Made by a program: the position numbers and the translations under genes. Under the pieces are notes generated by a model. That model was not told the DNA's origin, ran no database searches, and saw only the letters and a list, made by a program, of their open reading frames with translations. Shown in pieces: positions 28,854 to 39,258 of a stretch of DNA of 64,000 nucleotides (its first letter is position 1; each line of letters opens with the position of its first letter). The DNA comes from Pirellula sp. Its GTDB lineage: Bacteria; Planctomycetota; Planctomycetia; Pirellulales; PNKZ01. The stretch spans positions 1 through 64,000 of the forward strand of contig PNKZ01000015.1 in assembly GCA_013822735.1 (NCBI GenBank), in the 5' to 3' direction.

Positions 28854-31800
28854 ATGATCTCCAAACTGACCTACACATTCGCCCTAGTCTCGCTGTTCGC
28901 GTCCACAAGCGCGCTGCATGCCGCCGACGCGTCGCCTGACTACAACCGCGACATCGCGCCGATCTTCAAGACCTATTGCAACGGCTGCCATAACGCAACC
29001 GATCGCGAAGGAAAGCTGAGCCTGGAGCAATACGACCATCTGCTCAAGGGCGGGGCCGGCGGCGTGGCCGTCGTGCCGGGCCAGCCTGCGCTCAGTCGTT
29101 TGTTGCTGCTGGTCGAAGGTCGCGAGCAGCCGGTGATGCCGCCGGAAGACAACGAGAAGCCGAAGCCGGAAGAAATCACGTTGCTCCGCCGCTGGATTGA
29201 AGCCGGCGCGAAAGGCCCGAGCGGCGCTGTGCCCGATCCGACGATCCTCGTCACGCCGCAAGTGAAGCTCACCGCTCCGGCGCGCGACGCCGCAACGGCC
29301 GTGGCCGTGAGTCCGACGCAGCCTTTGGCGGCCGTCGGCGCTTATCGCTCGGTGCGGCTCGTCGGGCTCGACGATCAAGCCGTGGCCCGCACGATCTCCG
29401 GCATTCGCGGGCCGGTCGCCGATCTCGAATTCTCGCGCGACGGCAAGCTGCTGGCCACTGCGGCCGGCGAGCCGGGCGTGTTCGGCGAAGCACAACTTTG
29501 GAACCCGGCCGACGGCAAGCTCGTGCGTACGTTCACCGGCCATCGCGATAGTTTGTACGCGGTCGCCCTCAGCCCCGACGGCAAGCTGCTTGCCACGGCG
29601 AGCTACGACCAAATGATCAAGCTGTGGGACACGGCGACGGGCAAAGAGCTGCGCACGCTCGCCGGGCACAACGGAGCGGTGTACGACCTCGCGTTTGCTC
29701 CCAACGGCAAGATCCTGGCGAGTTGCGGCGCCGATCGCACCGTGAAACTGTGGGACGCCGCCTCCGGCACGCGACTCGACACCTTCTCGCAAGCCACGAA
29801 AGAACTCTATGCCGTGGCGTTTAGCCCCGACGGCAAGACCGTGGTCGCCGGCGGCGCCGACAACCGCATCCGAGCCTGGACGATCAGCCCGACAGCGAAA
29901 GAAAACACCAACCCGCTCACAATCACGCGCTTCGCCCACGAAGGAGCCGTGATCAAGCTTGCGTATTCCGCCGACGGCAAAACGCTCATCTCGGCCGGCG
30001 AAGATCGCTTGGTGCGCATCTGGAACGCGGCGACCATCATGGAGCGCCAGGCTCTCGAAAAACAGCCGGATTGGGTGCCGGGCCTCGCTCTCACGGCCGA
30101 CGGCCTGACGCTGGCCGTCGGGCGCATGGACGGCTCGTTCGTCGTGTACGACGTGAAGACCGCCCAGCCGAAGCCGGCGTTGCCGCCGGAAATCGCGACG
30201 GTCGCACCGCGCGGCATCCGACGCGGCGTGCTGACGACGGTGACGCTCACCGGCAAGCAACTCGCCGGCGTCAGCAAGCTCGTGCTTCGCGACGCCATGG
30301 GCAAGCCGGTCGCTGCGGAAATTCGTCCGGTTGCCGAAGGACACACGGCAACCACGGTCCGCTTTGAAATTGCACCCGACGCGAAGCTTCCCCGGGGCAC
30401 GTATCAGCTGGTCGCGAGCGGCGCTGCGGCCAAGAGCAAGGCGGCCTCGATCGAGGTGGACGACCTGCCGCAGCTTGCCGAACTTGAGCCGAACGATTCG
30501 GCGCCGCGCACCAAACCGACGGCGCTCGAAGCCGGCTATTGGGGCGTCTGCTCGCGTCCCGGCGATATGGACAACTGCCGCTTTGCGGCGAAGCGCGGCC
30601 AGACGATCGTTTGCCGCGTGGAAGCCAAGTCGCTCGGCTCGATGCTCAACGGTTTCCTCACGGTGCTCGATCCGGCGGGGCAAACCGTGGCGACCAACAA
30701 CGACTTCGACGATCAAGACGATCCGATCGTCGCCTACACGATCCCGGCCGACGGCATCTATACGGTGCGCGTGAACGATCAATCGATGGCCGGCGGTGCG
30801 CAGCATTTCTATCGCCTCTCGCTCGGCACGTTCCCGTTGGTCACCGGCGTATTTCCGTTGAACGTGGCCGTCGGCAAGCCGGCCGACGTGGAACTCACCG
30901 GCTTTAATCTGCCGAAGTTGCACACGGCCAAGGTCGAAGCGAAGACGGCCGGCATCACCGAAGTGCCGTACGACGTGGAACTCCTCCGCGTCGTGAAGAA
31001 GCCGACCGTCATGGCGACGGCCGAAAATGAAGTCGCCGAAATCGAACCGAACGACACCGCGATGAAGGCTCAAGCGGTGAGCGTACCAGTACACGTGAAC
31101 GGCCGAATCTATGCGACGGCGAAAGACGCCGCGGGCGATGCCGATTACGTTCGCTTCGAAGCTCGCAAGGGACAAACCTACTTAGTAGAAACCGAAGCCC
31201 GACGGCGCGGCTCACCGGTCGACACGAAAATTGAGATCCTGACGACCGACGGCAAGCCGGTGCCGCGCGTAATTCTGCAAGCGGTACGCGACAGCTACGT
31301 GACGTTCCGCAGTATCGATTCCGGCGCGCTCGAGTGCCGGCTCTTCAATTGGGAAGAGATGGAACTCAACGAGTATCTTTACCTCTCCGGCGAGGTCGTG
31401 AAGAACTTCCGCAAGCCGCGCGGTCCGGATTCCGGCTTCGAGTTCTACCAATCGGGCGGTAAGCGGCGCAACTATTTTGATACGAGCGCGTCGGGGCACG
31501 CGTTGGACGAACCGGCGTATATCGTCGAGGCCCATCCGGTCGGCGCGAAGCTCATCTACAACGGCCTGCCGCAGTTCACGCTGCCGTATGCGAACGACGA
31601 CGACGCCCTGCGCATGGCGGGCGCCGACTCGAAGCTGATGTTCACCGCTCCGGCAGACGGCGCGTACGTGGTGCGCGTCACCGACGTCCGCGGCTTCAGC
31701 GGCGACCACTTCAACTATCGCCTGACCATTCGGGAACCGAAGCCCGACTTCCTGGTCCGCCTCTCGACGAATGCGCCGACGATCTCGCTGGGGAGCGGCG

Positions 31801-32462
31801 CGGCGATCAACCTCGCCGCCGAGCGCATCGACGGCTTCGACGGCGAGATCACGATCGATGTCGCCGGCCTGCCGCCAGGCTACCGGGTCTCACAACCGAT
31901 CACCATCGAGGCCGGCCACAACGCGGCCCGCATGGTGCTCTTCGCCGCGGCCGATGCGAAGCTCGCCCCGCCGGAAGCCTGGAGCCAAGTGAAGGTGTCG
32001 GCCCGAGCCGTGGTCGCCGGCAAGGATGTCGTTAAATCGCTCGACGGCTTTAAATCGGCGACGCTCGAAACGAAGCCGAAGTTGCTCGTGACGTTGGAAC
32101 CGGCGGAACTGACGATCGCCCCAGGCACGACGGTGAGCGCCAAATTAAAGATCGAACGCAACGGCTTCGAAGAGCGGGTGGCGTTCGACATCGCGAACTT
32201 GCCGCACGGCGTGATCGTCGACAACATCGGCCTCAGCGGAATTTTGATTCCGGAGAAGCAATCGGAACGGCAGATTTTCCTGCGTTGCGACGATTGGGTG
32301 CCGGAGACCAGCCGCGCTTGCTTCGCCGAAACGAAGACGCCGCGTGCCGGCGGAGGCAAGGTGCAATTCGAAGCCTCGGCTCCGGTGGTGCTGCACGTGC
32401 GCAAGGCGTCGCCGCTGGCGAAGGCCGACGCCCCCCCGCAACCGGCATCCGCGACGAAGTAG
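28854..32462 (+). CDS. PSCyt1-type cytochrome c + WD40 repeat + PPC domain protein
   Basis: FKTYCNGCHNATDREGKLSLEQYDHLLKGG (CxxCH); repeated GHxDSLYAVALSPDGKLLATASYDQMIKLWD; start MISKLTYTFALV. Confidence 0.92.
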   Translation: MISKLTYTFALVSLFASTSALHAADASPDYNRDIAPIFKTYCNGCHNATDREGKLSLEQYDHLLKGGAGGVAVVPGQPALSRLLLLVEGREQPVMPPEDNEKPKPEEITLLRRWIEAGAKGPSGAVPDPTILVTPQVKLTAPARDAATAVAVSPTQPLAAVGAYRSVRLVGLDDQAVARTISGIRGPVADLEFSRDGKLLATAAGEPGVFGEAQLWNPADGKLVRTFTGHRDSLYAVALSPDGKLLATASYDQMIKLWDTATGKELRTLAGHNGAVYDLAFAPNGKILASCGADRTVKLWDAASGTRLDTFSQATKELYAVAFSPDGKTVVAGGADNRIRAWTISPTAKENTNPLTITRFAHEGAVIKLAYSADGKTLISAGEDRLVRIWNAATIMERQALEKQPDWVPGLALTADGLTLAVGRMDGSFVVYDVKTAQPKPALPPEIATVAPRGIRRGVLTTVTLTGKQLAGVSKLVLRDAMGKPVAAEIRPVAEGHTATTVRFEIAPDAKLPRGTYQLVASGAAAKSKAASIEVDDLPQLAELEPNDSAPRTKPTALEAGYWGVCSRPGDMDNCRFAAKRGQTIVCRVEAKSLGSMLNGFLTVLDPAGQTVATNNDFDDQDDPIVAYTIPADGIYTVRVNDQSMAGGAQHFYRLSLGTFPLVTGVFPLNVAVGKPADVELTGFNLPKLHTAKVEAKTAGITEVPYDVELLRVVKKPTVMATAENEVAEIEPNDTAMKAQAVSVPVHVNGRIYATAKDAAGDADYVRFEARKGQTYLVETEARRRGSPVDTKIEILTTDGKPVPRVILQAVRDSYVTFRSIDSGALECRLFNWEEMELNEYLYLSGEVVKNFRKPRGPDSGFEFYQSGGKRRNYFDTSASGHALDEPAYIVEAHPVGAKLIYNGLPQFTLPYANDDDALRMAGADSKLMFTAPADGAYVVRVTDVRGFSGDHFNYRLTIREPKPDFLVRLSTNAPTISLGSGAAINLAAERIDGFDGEITIDVAGLPPGYRVSQPITIEAGHNAARMVLFAAADAKLAPPEAWSQVKVSARAVVAGKDVVKSLDGFKSATLETKPKLLVTLEPAELTIAPGTTVSAKLKIERNGFEERVAFDIANLPHGVIVDNIGLSGILIPEKQSERQIFLRCDDWVPETSRACFAETKTPRAGGGKVQFEASAPVVLHVRKASPLAKADAPPQPASATK

Positions 32463-32483
32463 CGCTCGCCTTCGGCGGAATAA

Positions 32484-32535
32484 CCAATGACCAAGCACCA
32501 AATTCCAAACTTGGAATTTGGTGCTTGGTCATTGG
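32484..32535. repeat. Perfect 25-bp inverted repeat, 2-nt loop
   Basis: CCAATGACCAAGCACCAAATTCCAA-AC-TTGGAATTTGGTGCTTGGTCATTGG. Confidence 0.95.
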
Positions 32536-32590
32536 AATTTATGTACAGGGCACTGCCGGACGAGCCGGCAGCGGCACAAAAGGCACGCGG

Positions 32591-33394
32591 TTATATGGTG
32601 AGCTTCGCGAACGCTTCTCGTGAGTGATCGAGCAGATCAAGATAGCCGCTCGGTTCGACGTCGGTGCCGATGAGTTCGACGTCGTAGTAGCCGTTGAAGC
32701 CCGCCATGCCGAGCGCCGCGACGATCTCTGCGAGCGGCACCACGCCGTCGCCGAGTTTTGTGCGTACTTGCTCGCCCCCTTGCGGCGGATGCCCGTCGCC
32801 CAGATGTACCACCGCGATATGCGGGGCCACGGTCGCGAGATTGGTCTTCCAGGCCGGGCAGAGGCCCATGTGGTAAGTGTGGAATGCCAGCTTGAGCCGG
32901 GGATGGCCGAGCGTTTCGATGAGCGAGACGGCGTCGTTGAGGTCGTTGAGGAACGTACATTCCGAAGTTACTTCGGCGTGCATGGGCTCCAATGCCAGCG
33001 TCACCCCCTGCTCCGCCGCCAGCGGCAGCAATTCTTTAAGCGCTTCCTTCAGCAGCCGGCGAGCGTGGTTATGGGTATGGCCGCCGCGAGCGCCGGTATA
33101 CACGACTAAGCAGCCGGCGCGCATGTGAGCCGCCGAGTGAATGGCGTCACGGGCATCTTCCAGGCCGTCGCGAAAGGAGCGGCCGTCGCTGCCGGTGAAT
33201 CCGCCGCACCAGAGCAGATTGGAAACGCGTAGGCCCGACTCTTCGAGCAGTTCGATTCCCTTCTCTTCGCCGAACTCGGTGAGCTTCTGTCGCCACACGC
33301 CGACGGCTTCGTAGCCCGCGCGTTTGAAGTGCGCCACATCCTCTTCGAACGACCACCGAAACGTGGTCAACTCACTCATCGACAAAACCGACAT
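32591..33394 (-). CDS. Sugar phosphate isomerase/epimerase (xylose isomerase-like TIM barrel)
   Basis: LALEPMHAEVTSECTFLNDLNDAVSLIETLGHPRLKLAFHTYHMG and GFNGYYDVELIG. Confidence 0.88.
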   Translation of the reverse strand: MSVLSMSELTTFRWSFEEDVAHFKRAGYEAVGVWRQKLTEFGEEKGIELLEESGLRVSNLLWCGGFTGSDGRSFRDGLEDARDAIHSAAHMRAGCLVVYTGARGGHTHNHARRLLKEALKELLPLAAEQGVTLALEPMHAEVTSECTFLNDLNDAVSLIETLGHPRLKLAFHTYHMGLCPAWKTNLATVAPHIAVVHLGDGHPPQGGEQVRTKLGDGVVPLAEIVAALGMAGFNGYYDVELIGTDVEPSGYLDLLDHSREAFAKLTI

Positions 33395-33578
33395 CCGTGC
33401 AGGCTCCTCGTAACGCAGGCCGCAAGACGCCCCCCGTGGATGAAGGCCCCGGCCGCGGGAAGGCGTCAGTATGAAAAGCAAACGGGAGTCTGTAAAGCGA
33501 ACGGCGCGAACTCGCGTCACACGGAGAAAAATCCGCCGACATTGCTCTTGCCAAAACGATTCGGCCGCGGGCCATTTT

Positions 33579-34919
33579 TCAGTTCGCGTGCCCGTGGCGG
33601 GGCTCGACGAGGCGGAACGTCAGCACGCTGGCAAGCGCGATGAGCGCCGCCCCCCCGACGAAGACGCGCTCGTAGCCGACGACGTCGACCGCCCATCCGA
33701 CCAGCGGTGAGAAGCAAAACGGCACGGCCAAGCAAAGACTGAGCGTGCTGAGGTAGCGCGGGTGATCATGATCGGGGGCGATTTCGAGCGTGTAGCCGAC
33801 CATGGTCTTGAGCGAAATCGGCGTCATGCCGAGCGGAATAAAGACGAGCCAGAACCAGCGTGCCCCTTCCTCGCGTCCCAAGGCATCGACGGCGAGCGCA
33901 GTAAGCGGGGCCAGCGAATTGACGAACACCGCGAGCCGGAGGCCGAGGCGTTCGCCGCGTTTTTCGACGATCCAGCCGAGCAGCAAGCCGAACGTGCCGA
34001 CGGCCGCGTTCTGCACGATCACCCAAATCATTAGGTTGCCGCCGACCAGCCCGAGCCGCTCGCGCGCGAGCGCTTGATAGTGCGGAAAGAGCACCGTGCC
34101 GATCGCCGAGAGCATCACGACGACGGCCAGCTTGCGAAAGTTGGCGTCGTGACGGAGCACGTCCCAAGCGCCGCGGAGCGGATGCGCAACCGGCGCGCTC
34201 AGCTTGGCCGCGTCGTCGGGCGTTTCGCGAATAAAGAGCGCCCCCGCGGCCGCCAGCGCGAAGCAGATGCCGGTGAAACCGAAAATGTAGGTGAAGCCGC
34301 CGTCGGGCAGAGCGAGCCATGCGCCCATGAGCCACCAGGCGAAGACGATTGCCATGCCGGAGCCGGAGAACGTGGCGACGGCGAGCATCCGCCCGCGGAG
34401 CCGCACCGGCAGCAGCTTTCCTTGAAGCGTGCTGTACGAAATTTGATTCAACCCATGGCAGCAGGAGAACACGCCGTAGAGAGCGAGAAAGAGGGGCGCC
34501 ATCCAGGTATGAGCATGGGCCTGAGGTACAAAGCCCCAAACCAGTGCGAGGGCCAAGAACGGCAGACCCATCGAGAGCGTCCAAACCACGAGCGCATGCT
34601 TCTTGAGCGGCATCTTGCGGAGGCGACGGGCGAAGAGCGCGGGGGGGATGCTCTGGCCGAACCGATTGACGACCAACAAGCAGCCCCGAATCCAGCCGGG
34701 GCCCGCGACCATGTCGAGAAAGGCCGGCATGATGACGCTCTCGGTCTTGAAGATCCAGCCGATGCGCACGACGACATCGTATAAGACCAGCGAAATCAGA
34801 TTGCGCCCGGCGTGCTCGCGGTCGTCGCCCGGTCGCGCGTCGAGCGCATCGGCCGCCGCGGCCACGTCGGAAAACGTGCCGTCGGCGGGAGTCGAAGTGC
34901 TAAGCGGCGGGGCGGACAT
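33579..34919 (-). CDS. MFS transporter
   Basis: ~12 hydrophobic segments; LQGKLLPVRLRGRMLAVATFSGSG. Confidence 0.85.
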   Translation of the reverse strand: MSAPPLSTSTPADGTFSDVAAAADALDARPGDDREHAGRNLISLVLYDVVVRIGWIFKTESVIMPAFLDMVAGPGWIRGCLLVVNRFGQSIPPALFARRLRKMPLKKHALVVWTLSMGLPFLALALVWGFVPQAHAHTWMAPLFLALYGVFSCCHGLNQISYSTLQGKLLPVRLRGRMLAVATFSGSGMAIVFAWWLMGAWLALPDGGFTYIFGFTGICFALAAAGALFIRETPDDAAKLSAPVAHPLRGAWDVLRHDANFRKLAVVVMLSAIGTVLFPHYQALARERLGLVGGNLMIWVIVQNAAVGTFGLLLGWIVEKRGERLGLRLAVFVNSLAPLTALAVDALGREEGARWFWLVFIPLGMTPISLKTMVGYTLEIAPDHDHPRYLSTLSLCLAVPFCFSPLVGWAVDVVGYERVFVGGAALIALASVLTFRLVEPRHGHAN

Positions 34920-35179
34920 CGCGGAATTCTAGCCGGCGCGACGGCTCGGCACGAGATGAATCGGCCGCCGCGCGCGTCGGCATCGCTCCAATTCGCGTAA
35001 AACAAACGCGCCTCGCCCGGAAGCGGCCGCTTGAATCGCCTTCTCCGCCGGTTAAACTCGAAGTTCCGCGATCGCGGCAAATCACCGAGGCCGTCGCTCC
35101 GTTCGCACATTGAGCCGTCGCTCGGCGATGTCGTGGGACGCGAGTCAGGCTTTACCCGTCTTCTCCGAGCACCAACACT

Positions 35180-35998
35180 GTGACGACCCCCGACGACGAC
35201 GACGTCCCGACCTCGGCACCCACCGCTATCGATGCCATGCGGTCACGCAGCAGGCAACTGCTTTACGCAGGCATCGGGCTCGCCGTCGTGGCGTTTCTGC
35301 TCCCTTGGTGGGGTCTCACGAAGTACCGCGTCAGCGAACAACGCGGCATGAATATGACGGATCCCACCGTCATAGCTTCGATCACGAAAGACATGGACGA
35401 ACCGACGCGGACGGAATACGAAACGCGCGTGCGTCTTTACGATTCCAGCTGGACGTCGAATCGATCGTTGAACCAAGCGTTTTACGAAGCATCGCTCGGC
35501 AAGGACTACGACAAAGAAATTAGAGCGAAAGAAGCGGTTTCGCTTTCCAGCGGCAGCACGTCGATTTACGGTTGGTCGGCATGGACCGCGTGGTTTGGAT
35601 TGGTGTTCGTCATCGCAGGCGTCGCACTCTTCGTAGCGCCCGCGTTCGTTCCCGACATGGCGTCGTGGAAATGGCTGGTACCCTGGATTTGGACCGCTTT
35701 GGCGTTGATTTACTTGATCATGGCGCTGGCTTTCTATTTCGGCGTGCCCGACGCAAACGGCCCCGGCTACTCGCAAGGGGTCTCGCTAGGATGCTACCTA
35801 GCCATTTTCGGCGGAGCGGCGGCAATTGCCGGAAGCGTGTTCGAAGGATTGCGATCCGCACAAGAGAGGCTCGCCGCGCTAGAGAATGCCGAAGAAGATG
35901 AGGAAGACGATCAAGCGGCTGCCGGCGGCAAGCCGATGCCGCCGCCGAAACCGCTTGATCCCGAAGAAGAACGCCGCCGCCGATTGAATGATTGGTAG
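35180..35998 (+). CDS. Hypothetical membrane protein with acidic/Pro-rich C-terminus
   Basis: Four apparent TM segments; C-terminal NAEEDEEDDQAAAGGKPMPPPKPLDPEEERRRRLNDW. Confidence 0.65.
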   Translation: MTTPDDDDVPTSAPTAIDAMRSRSRQLLYAGIGLAVVAFLLPWWGLTKYRVSEQRGMNMTDPTVIASITKDMDEPTRTEYETRVRLYDSSWTSNRSLNQAFYEASLGKDYDKEIRAKEAVSLSSGSTSIYGWSAWTAWFGLVFVIAGVALFVAPAFVPDMASWKWLVPWIWTALALIYLIMALAFYFGVPDANGPGYSQGVSLGCYLAIFGGAAAIAGSVFEGLRSAQERLAALENAEEDEEDDQAAAGGKPMPPPKPLDPEEERRRRLNDW

Positions 35999-36052
35999 TT
36001 ACGGCATTCGCCGGTTCCGCCGTCGTGCGATTCGCCCCCGCCCCGCTCGGCA

Positions 36053-36928
36053 TTGTTGCTTCGCACTCGCCCACGCTCGCAGGAAAGAGTCGGCCCCTTG
36101 AGCACCTCGCCGTCGCCCGAACAGGATGTTTTCGCGTTTCGCAAACTCGCACGACGCCGCGCGTGGATTTGCCCGGGCGCAGGCTTTGCGCTCATCGGCT
36201 GGAAGTGGCTCGGACGCATTAGTTATTTCTCCGGGCTCGCCGCGCTGCTGGGCGCCGCCGCCACCGCGATTTATCCCTCCGCCGCGCTGTTTCAAGCAAC
36301 CTTGGCCGCCGTGGTCGTCGCCACGCTACTTTGGATCGTGGAAATCATTGCAACGCTGAACGCTTGGCCTCCGGGCGACTCGGCGGTTGCCGGCAGCCGC
36401 CGGTACGTCACAGGCGCGGTCGTTCTCATGCTGGCGGCGGCGGCCTTCGGGGCGGCGATGTTCTTTTCGTTCCGACTGATCGAAATTCAAGGCCAAGGCA
36501 TGGCACCGGTTGTGTGGAACGGCGATCGCTTGCTCTACCACCGGCGTGTCGATCCGGCGCAATTGCAACGCGGGGCGGTGGTATTGTTCGAGTTGCCGCC
36601 GGAGAACAATTTCACCGAAGCCGGCACGTTAATGCTCGGGCGCATCATGGCTGTGCCCGGCGACAAGATTTCGCTGGCCAACTTTCGCTATCGCGTCAAC
36701 GATTCGCTGGAGAATCCGACGCCGCCGGAGACCGAGTTGCCGATAGCCTTGAACGTGCCGCGCGCGCCGCAAACGATCACAGTTCCCCCCGATTGCTATT
36801 TCATCACGCAGGACGATCGCGAGACCGGCCTCGATAGCCAAGTAGTCGGTTGGGCAAAGCTCGATCGCATCGTGAGCACGAGCTTGTTCCAAGTTCAGCG
36901 GCGCCCGTTGCTCGCCCGCGTCCAATAG
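36053..36928 (+). CDS. Signal peptidase I (S26)-like protein, probable pseudoenzyme (start uncertain)
   Basis: IEIQGQGMAPVVWNGDRLLYHRR...RGAVVLFELP...LGRIMAVPGDKISL..RVN aligns with SPase I boxes but Ser and Lys positions are Gly. Confidence 0.75.
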   Translation: MLLRTRPRSQERVGPLSTSPSPEQDVFAFRKLARRRAWICPGAGFALIGWKWLGRISYFSGLAALLGAAATAIYPSAALFQATLAAVVVATLLWIVEIIATLNAWPPGDSAVAGSRRYVTGAVVLMLAAAAFGAAMFFSFRLIEIQGQGMAPVVWNGDRLLYHRRVDPAQLQRGAVVLFELPPENNFTEAGTLMLGRIMAVPGDKISLANFRYRVNDSLENPTPPETELPIALNVPRAPQTITVPPDCYFITQDDRETGLDSQVVGWAKLDRIVSTSLFQVQRRPLLARVQ

Positions 36929-36949
36929 CCGTTCGAATCAAGGTCAAGG

Positions 36950-37765
36950 ATGCCCCGGCTCGTTCGCATTACGATCTATCCCATCAAGTCGCTCGACGGC
37001 GCCTTGGTCGATTCCGCGGTCGTCTCCGGTATCGGCGGTTTGGAGAACGATCGGCGCTTCGCCCTACGCGACGCTCAGGGCAACTTGGTGAACGCCAAGC
37101 GTCACGCGAGCATTCATGCGATCCGCGCGTCTTTTGATCTCGCAGAACAGAACGTATCGCTGTCCGCCCCGGATCGCACCGCTGCGACGTTTTCACTATC
37201 AGCAGGCAACGCCGAACTCGAAGCTTGGTGTTCCGACTTCTTCGGCTTCTCGGTGACTCTGGAAGAGAACATCGAGACGGGATTCCCCGACGATCTCGAA
37301 TCACCCGGTCCGACGGTCATCAGCAGAGCAACCCTGCTCACGGTTGCCGACTGGTTCGGCAACTTTGATTTGCAGGAAGCACGGCGGCGCTTCCGTGCGA
37401 ATCTTGAGATCGACTCGCTCACGCCGATCGCCGATGCCGATGATTGTCCTCCCTTTTGGGAAGACCGACTCTTCGCCGCCGACGCCGCGCCGGATGCGCG
37501 CGAGACGGTAAGATTCCACATCGGCGACGCGACCTTTGAAGGGGTGAATCCTTGTGCGCGCTGCGTGGTGCCGTCGCGCGATTCGCAAACCGGTGAGATT
37601 TCGCCCCGTTTCGCCGTCGAGTTTGCTCGCCGTCGCCGCGAAACGTTGCCCGGCTGGGTCGAGCCTTCCGCGTTCAATCACTTCTATCGCCTCTCCGTGA
37701 ACACGCGTGCTTCGGCCGCGCTGGGCCGCACCCTGTGCGTAGGCGACGAAGTTCGTCTCGGCTAA
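36950..37765 (+). CDS. MOSC domain protein
   Basis: IYPIKSLDG..VDSAVVSGIGGLENDRRFALRD; RFRANLEID; NPCARCVVPSRDSQTGE. Confidence 0.93.
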   Translation: MPRLVRITIYPIKSLDGALVDSAVVSGIGGLENDRRFALRDAQGNLVNAKRHASIHAIRASFDLAEQNVSLSAPDRTAATFSLSAGNAELEAWCSDFFGFSVTLEENIETGFPDDLESPGPTVISRATLLTVADWFGNFDLQEARRRFRANLEIDSLTPIADADDCPPFWEDRLFAADAAPDARETVRFHIGDATFEGVNPCARCVVPSRDSQTGEISPRFAVEFARRRRETLPGWVEPSAFNHFYRLSVNTRASAALGRTLCVGDEVRLG

Positions 37766-37861
37766 GCGAGTCAGCCGACATTGTTGGCCGGACCGGCGGA
37801 AACTACACTATCTGCTTCCCGCCCGCCTCTAATCCCGCCCGTCCCAGGTTCGCCCTGAGCT

Positions 37862-39247
37862 ATGAAAAACGCCCGTCTCCCCTCCAGCATCGGAGTGCGC
37901 CGCCGCGAATTGCTGCAGGTCGGCTCCTCGGCGCTATTGGGGTTGTCGCTGCCCGGGCTCTTGGGCAATCGGGCTTCGGCCGCCGGGGCGACCAAAGCGG
38001 GCCTCACCGGCCGTGCCAAGTCGGTGATCTTGGCGTTTCAAACCGGCGCTTGCAGCCATCACGATACGTTCGACATGAAGCCTGACGCCGCCGCCGAATC
38101 GCGCGGGCCGTTTCAGCCGATCGCCACGCCGGTGCCGGGCTTCCAAGTTTGCGAGCATCTCCCGCGCCTTGCCGAACGAGCAAAGAAGTACGCCGTCGTC
38201 CGGTCGTTCTCGCATCGCGACAACAACCACTTGATGTCGACCCATCACGTGCTCACCGGTCACTTGCAACCGGGCGGCTTCTTCGACAAAGTTGCCTCGC
38301 GCACCGATTGGCCCTGCTACGCCGCGGCGTGCGACTCGCTGAAACCGCGCCAAGACGCGATCCCCAGCGGCGTGCATCTACCGACCTTTCTCATGTCGGC
38401 GCCGCTCACTTGGCCCGGCCAGCACGGCGGCCTTCTCGCGCCGAAGCACGATCCTTGGCAAATCACGTCCGACCCGAACGAACCGAACTTCCGCGTCGAC
38501 AACCTAACGCTGGCCGCGGGCATGGATATCGCGCGGTTGGAAGATCGTCGCGAATTGCTCGACCAAATCAATGCCCGGCAAACGGTGCTCGACGGCAACG
38601 CCGAACAGCGGCGTCTCACGACGCAGCAAGAGTTGGCGTTTTCCATGCTGACCTCGCAGCGGCTGCACCAAGCCTTCGAGATCGGCCGCGAAAGCGATTC
38701 GACCCGCGATCGCTATGGCCGCAATACGTACGGCCAGTCGCTGCTGCTTGCCAGACGGCTCACGGAAATCGGCGTCCCTGTCGTACAGGTGAACCTCGGC
38801 CGGGTACAGAATTGGGACAATCACAGCGGCATCTTTCCGGCGCTGAAGGATCGTTTACTGCCGCCGGTCGATCAGGGCATGGCCGCACTGCTCGACGACT
38901 TGGAAGCGTCGGGGCGCATCGAAGATACGCTCGTCATTCTCATCGGCGAGTTCGGCCGCACGCCGAAGATCAACCCGCAGGCCGGCCGCGATCATTGGGG
39001 CTATTGTTTTAGCGGCCTCTTCGCGGGCGCGGGGGTGCAAGGAGGCCAAGTCATCGGCAAGTCCGATGCGCTCGGCGCCTACCCGCTCACGAAGGCCTAC
39101 ACCCCGGAAGACCTCGGCGCTACCGTCTACACGGCACTAGGGGTCGAGCCGGCGTCGACGATTTACGATCGCCAAGGCCGCCCGGCACGACTCAACGACG
39201 GCCGGCCGATGACAGCCCTCTACGACGGCAGCGAAGCCGTTTCATAA
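37862..39247 (+). CDS. DUF1501 domain protein (Tat signal)
   Basis: VRRRELLQVGSSALLGLSLPGLL; HHDTFDMKPDAAAESRGPFQPIATPVPGFQVCEHLPRLA; IGEFGRTPKIN..GRDHW. Confidence 0.95.
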   Translation: MKNARLPSSIGVRRRELLQVGSSALLGLSLPGLLGNRASAAGATKAGLTGRAKSVILAFQTGACSHHDTFDMKPDAAAESRGPFQPIATPVPGFQVCEHLPRLAERAKKYAVVRSFSHRDNNHLMSTHHVLTGHLQPGGFFDKVASRTDWPCYAAACDSLKPRQDAIPSGVHLPTFLMSAPLTWPGQHGGLLAPKHDPWQITSDPNEPNFRVDNLTLAAGMDIARLEDRRELLDQINARQTVLDGNAEQRRLTTQQELAFSMLTSQRLHQAFEIGRESDSTRDRYGRNTYGQSLLLARRLTEIGVPVVQVNLGRVQNWDNHSGIFPALKDRLLPPVDQGMAALLDDLEASGRIEDTLVILIGEFGRTPKINPQAGRDHWGYCFSGLFAGAGVQGGQVIGKSDALGAYPLTKAYTPEDLGATVYTALGVEPASTIYDRQGRPARLNDGRPMTALYDGSEAVS

Positions 39248-39258
39248 TCGGCATTTGG

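Noticed and set aside
28884-31175. 763-aa minus-strand ORF antisense to the WD40-cytochrome gene
   Set aside because: Codon-mirror artefact of GC-rich DNA; Arg/His/Ala-rich composition with no recognisable domain, fully covered by a well-supported CDS
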